Position numbers and translations under genes: made by a program. From the NCBI GenBank assembly GCA_021810985.1, contig JAJZQA010000055.1:1-10197 (forward strand): a stretch of DNA of 10,197 nucleotides. Direction: 5' to 3'. Below are positions 7,041-10,197 of the stretch, piece after piece (position 1 is the stretch's first letter; every line of letters begins with the position of its first letter). The notes under the pieces were generated by a model. It was not told the origin of the DNA, made no database searches, and saw only the letters and a program-made list of their open reading frames with translations. The stretch is from Deltaproteobacteria bacterium (lineage in GTDB: Bacteria; Desulfobacterota; Desulfuromonadia; Geobacterales; Geobacteraceae).

Positions 7041-7910
7041 TCATTCTCCCGTTGCCATCATCGCCGCCATGGTATGGAGATCATCCAGCTGCCCGTCCAG
7101 GATCAGATGCATTTTTTCCAGCACGGACTCGCCAATTCCCAACAGCGACTCGAATTCCGGCTCCCGCGCCACCGCTCCTTCGCGAAAAAGCCGTACGGCC
7201 TGGCGTTCGGCATACCCGACCAGGAGTACGATCGGCCAGAAATTACCGCGGTAATCCGGCTGTTTGTGATGCTCCATTACGCAGACGATATCTCTCGGCA
7301 AGTGCCACTTTCGGGCAAGCCAGCCCCCGGCCTGTGCCTGATCCATGCCGAGCACAGTACGTATTTTATCGCTGACCGAGGGATGCTCCTCATCAAAGGG
7401 CAGAGAAAAGGCCCGGGAAAGTTCCGTGGGAAACAAATGCGCAAGCACGGTAACGCCAAGATTATGGAGCAATCCGTTGAGATGAATATTGTCAATTTCC
7501 TGGTAAAGGGATGAATCGAGAGCGGGGAGCAGAGACTGCGAAATCTGGGCGGTAACCATGGCGGAAAACCAGAATTGGTCCGCCCGGAATCCGCCGCACT
7601 TTTTCACATCAAAAACCTCGCTGAAGGCAAGACCCATGACAAAACTTTTCACCAGCTTGATGCCGAGAACCTTATGGATGGCATCGTAGATGGTTCGCAC
7701 CCCGCCCGGCCAACCGAAATAAGCGGCATTTGCCATGCCGAGAAGCCGCGCGGCAATGTCAGGAGCCTTTTCAATCGTTTCAGCCAGTTCCGCTATGTCC
7801 GCATCGGCCGACATGCAGAGTATTTTTTGGGCAATGAGGGGCATCGGGGGAATTTCTCTCAGCAGGAGAATCCTCTGTCGTACTTCGGCAGCAGTGACGT
7901 GTGCCTCCAT
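7041..7910 (-). CDS. HDOD-domain signalling protein
   Basis: A 289-residue cytoplasmic protein almost wholly made of an HDOD domain, a relative of HD phosphohydrolases that usually lacks the full catalytic set and acts as an output or adaptor in signalling. Typical blocks: IPPMPLIAQKIL (20-31), the long KAPDIAARLLGMANAAYFGWP...AIHKVLGIKLVKSFVMGLAF stretch (48-96), GLLHNLG (146-152), in which the HD aspartate is asparagine (N150), and MEHHKQPD (212-219). I chose the ATG at 7910 because AAAGGA (7919-7924) lies 8 nt upstream and the conserved domain starts soon after; an in-frame ATG at 7961 has no ribosome binding site. It abuts the hybrid kinase gene, which suggests that the two proteins act in one pathway. 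The output (motility, c-di-GMP, stress or other) cannot be read from the sequence. Confidence 0.9.
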   Translation of the reverse strand: MEAHVTAAEVRQRILLLREIPPMPLIAQKILCMSADADIAELAETIEKAPDIAARLLGMANAAYFGWPGGVRTIYDAIHKVLGIKLVKSFVMGLAFSEVFDVKKCGGFRADQFWFSAMVTAQISQSLLPALDSSLYQEIDNIHLNGLLHNLGVTVLAHLFPTELSRAFSLPFDEEHPSVSDKIRTVLGMDQAQAGGWLARKWHLPRDIVCVMEHHKQPDYRGNFWPIVLLVGYAERQAVRLFREGAVAREPEFESLLGIGESVLEKMHLILDGQLDDLHTMAAMMATGE

Positions 7911-8055
7911 TCCAACTATCCTTTCGCGGACTGCGCCTTCACGAAGTGCATCCCCGTACATGAAATTGTGCCGGCGCGTATCTCATCTTCGCGCCATACG
8001 TAATCGTGCGATACCACAGCAGCCTCAACGTTGTCGCGTTTGGCCGGCTGTTTTC

Positions 8056-8182
8056 TACCAATTCCAGATCAAGGATGATCTCAAGGCGGCAAGGATTGAT
8101 GCTGCGAGGCGTACTGAAGAGTACCTCGAGCAGCCGAATACGAGCCAAAGCAGAGAGGGCCAAGATATGGAACTGGAATTAC
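8056..8182 (+). repeat. Dispersed repeat, copy B (about 127 bp, unidentified)
   Basis: This is the partner of 2963-3087, same orientation, about 87% identical by hand alignment. It is bounded by a perfect 8-bp inverted repeat, AATTCCAG at 8060-8067 and CTGGAATT at 8173-8180; in copy A these ends are degenerate. The internal AGATCA-AGGA-TGATCT inverted repeat is at 8066-8081. One plus-strand frame is open through the whole copy and reads QIKDDLKAARIDAARRTEEY... with no start codon or ribosome binding site near. Copy A breaks this frame with two single-base deletions. The remainder of the gene-free stretch 7911-8327 holds the stem-loop at 8211-8250, a 6-bp GGCGCG/CGCGCC inverted repeat (7973-7978, 7990-7995), and nothing else I can name. 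Confidence 0.75.
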
Positions 8183-8210
8183 TCCGTCAGCACGGACGAA
8201 TCCAGCGGAA

Positions 8211-8250
8211 ACACCATCTCCCCCAACGGCACTCCTGGGGGAGATGGTGT
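8211..8250 (-). terminator. Perfect 14-bp stem-loop, candidate terminator of the hyp/RCKP unit
   Basis: ACACCATCTCCCCC (8211-8224) pairs without mismatch with GGGGGAGATGGTGT (8237-8250) across a 12-nt loop. On the minus strand it lies 77 nt past the stop of the RCKP gene and is followed by TTCCGC. The T-run is therefore short and the structure is not a textbook intrinsic terminator. On the plus strand no gene points into it. It may instead stabilise the 3' end of the mRNA. Confidence 0.45.
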
Positions 8251-8327
8251 CCATCATTCTCTTCGCGGGATCTGACAAAAACTTGAATTATTTTATTACA
8301 GGCGGGACATGCAGCAACAATTAATGA

Positions 8328-8435
8328 TCATTCTTCTTTCTGAAAACTTCCTTTTTCCTGGCACTGAGGACATTTTTGGGGTTTACAGCGCCCTTCCTTT
8401 GAAAATCCGCAACTCTTACATTTCCATACCGCCAT
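8328..8435 (-). CDS. RCKP-type rubredoxin-like zinc-ribbon small protein (35 aa)
   Basis: A very short but convincing gene. It encodes 35 residues with two CxxC knuckles, C6-K-S-C9 and C22-P-Q-C25, and the motif R16-C17-K18-P19 between them, ending in a charged tail. The arrangement matches the small 'RCKP-type rubredoxin-like' family annotated in anaerobic bacteria. The four knuckle cysteines probably bind one Zn or Fe ion, and C17 is an additional cysteine. AAAGGAG (8442-8448) stands exactly 6 nt before the ATG at 8435, which makes translation very likely. The gene follows hypE by 55 bp on the same strand and is probably the last gene of the hyp transcript, although a separate promoter is possible (TTGACT on the minus strand at 8490-8485, with no good -10). 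Its function is unknown; a metal-binding or electron-transfer role is inference. Confidence 0.85.
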   Translation of the reverse strand: MAVWKCKSCGFSKEGRCKPQKCPQCQEKGSFQKEE

Positions 8436-8490
8436 AACCTGCTCCTTTCCTTGGTGTTTTTGTGGGATTGTTCCTTTCCTGACAAGTCAA

Positions 8491-9501
8491 CTAACAGATG
8501 CGAGGCAACTGCTCACCGGCCAGCATTTCGACGGCGCGCGTCCCCCCAACCAGGGTTTCCATTCGGACCTTGCCGCCACTGCCAGCGCAGACCTCTCCGA
8601 TAATTGCCGCATCCCGTCCAAGAGGGTGCGCCTTCATCCTTTCCAGAACCCGGTCCGCGGCGTCCGCGGCAACAATCACGAGCATCTTCCCTTCATTGGC
8701 CACATAGAGCGGGTCGAGTCCCAGCACCGCGCAGACCCCGCGCACAGCTCCCTTCAGGGGCAACGATGCTTCATCGAGGGTAATGGTTACCTCTGACTGG
8801 ATCGCAATCTCCTTGAGGGTAGTGGCGACACCGCCGCGGGTCGGGTCACGCAGAACATGGATCGCCGGACCTTCCTCCAGCAGACTCTCCACCAGGCCAT
8901 TCAGGGGAGCGCAATCACTGAGGATATCGGTATCGAGATCCAGCCCTTCGCGTTTCGCCATGACGGCAACACCATGGTCACCGATGGTGCCGTTGATCAG
9001 AATCTTGTCCCCTACCCGGGCATTGGCCCCGCCGATTTTCAGCTTATGCCGGAAAAAACCGATCCCGGAAGTATTGATAAAAATCCGGTCAGCCTTGCCG
9101 CGCGGGACAACCTTGGTGTCACCGGCGACAATGGCCACTCCGGCCAGATCAGCCGCCTCCCGCATGGAGCGGAGGATTTCGGCAAGCTCAGCGCGGCTGA
9201 AACCCTCTTCCATGATGAGTCCGACCGTGATGGCAATTGGCTGCGCCCCGACCATGGCCAGATCGTTGACCGTGCCGTTGACGGCCAGGTGCCCGATGTT
9301 ACCGCCGGGGAAAAAAATGGGGTCCACCACGTACGAGTCGGTGGTAAAGGCAAGCCGTCGCCCGCCATGGCGCAAGATCGCCGCATCGTTCTGTCCCGCA
9401 ATCGGAAGTCCCGACAGGGTGGGAATGATAAGCTCATCCAGCAGCTGATGGGAAAGTCTGCCGCCGCTGCCGTGTCCGAGCAGTATCAGGTCGTTATCCA
9501 C
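8491..9501 (-). CDS. hypE: Hydrogenase maturation protein HypE
   Basis: A 336-residue PurM-like ATPase of [NiFe]-hydrogenase maturation. HypF transfers a carbamoyl group to its C-terminal cysteine, HypE dehydrates it with ATP to a thiocyanate, and the CN is passed to iron on the HypC-HypD complex. Visible signatures are LLGHGSGGRL near the N terminus, TTDSYVVDPIFFPGGNIGHLAVNGTVNDLAMVGA, GDTKVVPRG, RDPTRGGVATTLKE, and the invariant C-terminal PRIC with catalytic C336 as the last residue. I chose the GTG at 9501 because AAAGGAG (9508-9514) lies 6 nt upstream and the conserved sequence begins six codons later. A longer in-frame start at 9588 would translate the intergenic palindrome and is rejected. 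The gene lies downstream of hypD. Confidence 0.96.
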   Translation of the reverse strand: MDNDLILLGHGSGGRLSHQLLDELIIPTLSGLPIAGQNDAAILRHGGRRLAFTTDSYVVDPIFFPGGNIGHLAVNGTVNDLAMVGAQPIAITVGLIMEEGFSRAELAEILRSMREAADLAGVAIVAGDTKVVPRGKADRIFINTSGIGFFRHKLKIGGANARVGDKILINGTIGDHGVAVMAKREGLDLDTDILSDCAPLNGLVESLLEEGPAIHVLRDPTRGGVATTLKEIAIQSEVTITLDEASLPLKGAVRGVCAVLGLDPLYVANEGKMLVIVAADAADRVLERMKAHPLGRDAAIIGEVCAGSGGKVRMETLVGGTRAVEMLAGEQLPRIC

Positions 9502-9545
9502 TGTTTGCTCCTTTGCATGATTGGAAAAGTAAGGGAAAACGGTTG

Positions 9546-9604
9546 AGTAGGGGCGAACCTTGTGTTCGCCCTTCTGTCGGGCGAACACAAGGTTCGCCCC
9601 TACT
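9546..9604. repeat. 59-bp perfect palindrome (REP-like) between hypD and hypE
   Basis: Two 26-bp arms (9546-9571 and 9579-9604) are perfectly complementary around a 7-nt loop (TTCTGTC). The arms carry GTAGGGGCGAACC at the outer end and TTCGCCC at the loop. It begins 12 bp after the hypD stop and ends 44 bp before the hypE start. The composition and the 'GTAGGGGCGA' outer motif resemble dispersed REP-type palindromes found in intergenic regions of many bacteria (from memory, not searched). In RNA it would form a very stable hairpin in the hyp transcript, followed on the minus strand by a T-rich but interrupted stretch. Confidence 0.85.
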
Positions 9605-9615
9605 GCATACGTAGC

Positions 9616-10197
9616 CTATTGCCCATACTTGTACGCCGCGGCACAGCTGCCTTCCGAGGAAACCATGCAGGCCCCGACCGGTTGCTCCGGCGTGCAGGCG
9701 GTCCCGAACAGGGGGCAGTCGATCGGCGCGATTTTACCTTTCAGCACCTCGCCGCAGCAGCATCCTTCCGGCTCCCGGGGTTCCTCCACCGTCACCGGCA
9801 GCGCTTGCAGCGCATCAAAGCGGGCAAATTCCGGCGCGATATCGAGACCACTTCCGGGAATCACGCCCAGTCCTCGCCAGGCTGCATCGGCAGGAACAAA
9901 TACCCGGGAAAGAAGTTCCTTGGCCTTCGTATTTCCTTCCGGCAGGACAAAGCGGCGGTACTGGTTCTCAACCGTGCTCCGGCCTTCGACAACCTGCTTG
10001 ACCAGCATTTCCACCCCTTGGATGATGTCTGCCGGTTCGAAGCCGGTTACCACGCAGGGCACGCCATGCTCCTCGGCCAGGAAGCGGTAGGCCTCCGTGC
10101 CGATGATGGTACTCACATGGGCCGGACAGAGATAGCCGTCAATGGCAAGTTCGGGATCATTCGAGAGGATACTCATGGGAATGGGGATCGTCTTATG
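9616..10197 (-). CDS. hypD: Hydrogenase maturation protein HypD, C-terminal part (5' end outside window)
   Basis: The last 193 residues of HypD, the iron-sulfur scaffold that, with HypC, holds the Fe(CN)2CO unit during [NiFe]-hydrogenase assembly. The frame is open to the window edge, and residues upstream of the first visible ATG (10176) read HKTIPIP, matching a conserved HypD stretch, so that ATG is internal. Family signatures are IDGYLCPAHVSTIIG, GVPCVVTGFEPADIIQG, ENQYRRFV.PEGN, and the cysteine-rich C terminus (CCCGEVLKG..PIDCPLFGTACTP..PVGACMVSSEG.CAAAYKYG), which carries the 4Fe-4S ligands. The full family length is about 360 residues, so roughly half is present. It is followed by the palindrome and hypE; hypC would be expected upstream, outside the window. 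Confidence 0.96.
   Translation of the reverse strand, partial: HKTIPIPMSILSNDPELAIDGYLCPAHVSTIIGTEAYRFLAEEHGVPCVVTGFEPADIIQGVEMLVKQVVEGRSTVENQYRRFVLPEGNTKAKELLSRVFVPADAAWRGLGVIPGSGLDIAPEFARFDALQALPVTVEEPREPEGCCCGEVLKGKIAPIDCPLFGTACTPEQPVGACMVSSEGSCAAAYKYGQ

Noticed and set aside
7973..7995. GGCGCG/CGCGCC inverted repeat upstream of the HDOD gene
   Set aside because: A 6-bp G/C-only stem with an 11-nt loop is expected by chance at this base composition, and nothing else marks it as an operator.
8081..8278. Minus-strand 65-codon frame across repeat B and the hairpin
   Set aside because: It runs through a perfect stem-loop and a repeat, without conserved sequence or a good ribosome binding site.
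8857..9546. Plus-strand 229-codon open frame opposite hypE
   Set aside because: It is antisense to clear HypE motifs, with no ribosome binding site and no family resemblance.
9502..9588. N-terminal extension of hypE from an ATG at 9588
   Set aside because: It would translate half of the palindrome, has no conserved HypE residues, and the GTG at 9501 has an AAAGGAG at ideal spacing.
1..10197. CRISPR arrays, tRNA/rRNA genes, integrase or transposase genes, toxin-antitoxin pairs
   Set aside because: I looked for evenly spaced direct repeats, tRNA-like cloverleaf ends and characteristic protein motifs on both strands and saw none.

Overview
The window looks like a chromosomal segment of an anaerobic deltaproteobacterium, most plausibly Desulfuromonadota (Geobacter/Pelobacter/Desulfuromonas type). 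The grounds are moderate to high G+C, a pilB-like/pilT pair, [NiFe]-hydrogenase maturation genes next to a 35-residue 'RCKP' zinc ribbon, and an HDOD protein coupled to a hybrid histidine kinase. The genus is inference. I see no phage, integrase, IS transposase, CRISPR array, tRNA or rRNA. Nine protein genes are supported; two of them run off the window edges.

Layout. (1) 3-1984, plus strand: the C-terminal part of a GspE/PilB-family protein that has lost its Walker A and His-box residues, followed 29 bp later by an intact PilT retraction ATPase. (2) 2059-3947, minus strand: a nitrilase-superfamily amidase (GTG start at 2883) and a ten-helix EamA/DMT transporter whose reading frame carries a G9 and two T8 runs. 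A short unidentified repeat lies between them. (3) 4086-4811, plus strand: a YcdX-like PHP metal-dependent phosphoesterase that may be translated from a leaderless mRNA. (4) 4838-7910, minus strand: an HDOD protein and a GAF-PAS-HisKA-HATPase-REC hybrid kinase, one base apart and evidently an operon. (5) 7911-8327: about 417 bp without a gene, holding the second copy of the repeat and a perfect 14-bp stem-loop. (6) 8328-10197, minus strand: hypD (partial), a 59-bp perfect palindrome, hypE, and the RCKP-type small protein.

How the genes work together. HypD and HypE build the Fe(CN)2CO cofactor of [NiFe]-hydrogenases. PilT and its degenerate partner serve type IV pilus dynamics, and the HDOD/kinase pair is a signalling module. 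The nitrilase, EamA and PHP genes look like independent housekeeping or accessory genes.

The least explained parts are the ~125-bp dispersed repeat (2963-3087 and 8056-8182, about 87% identical by hand alignment), the ATPase-dead PilB homologue, and the homopolymer-rich transporter gene. I do not see a clear new multi-gene system here.
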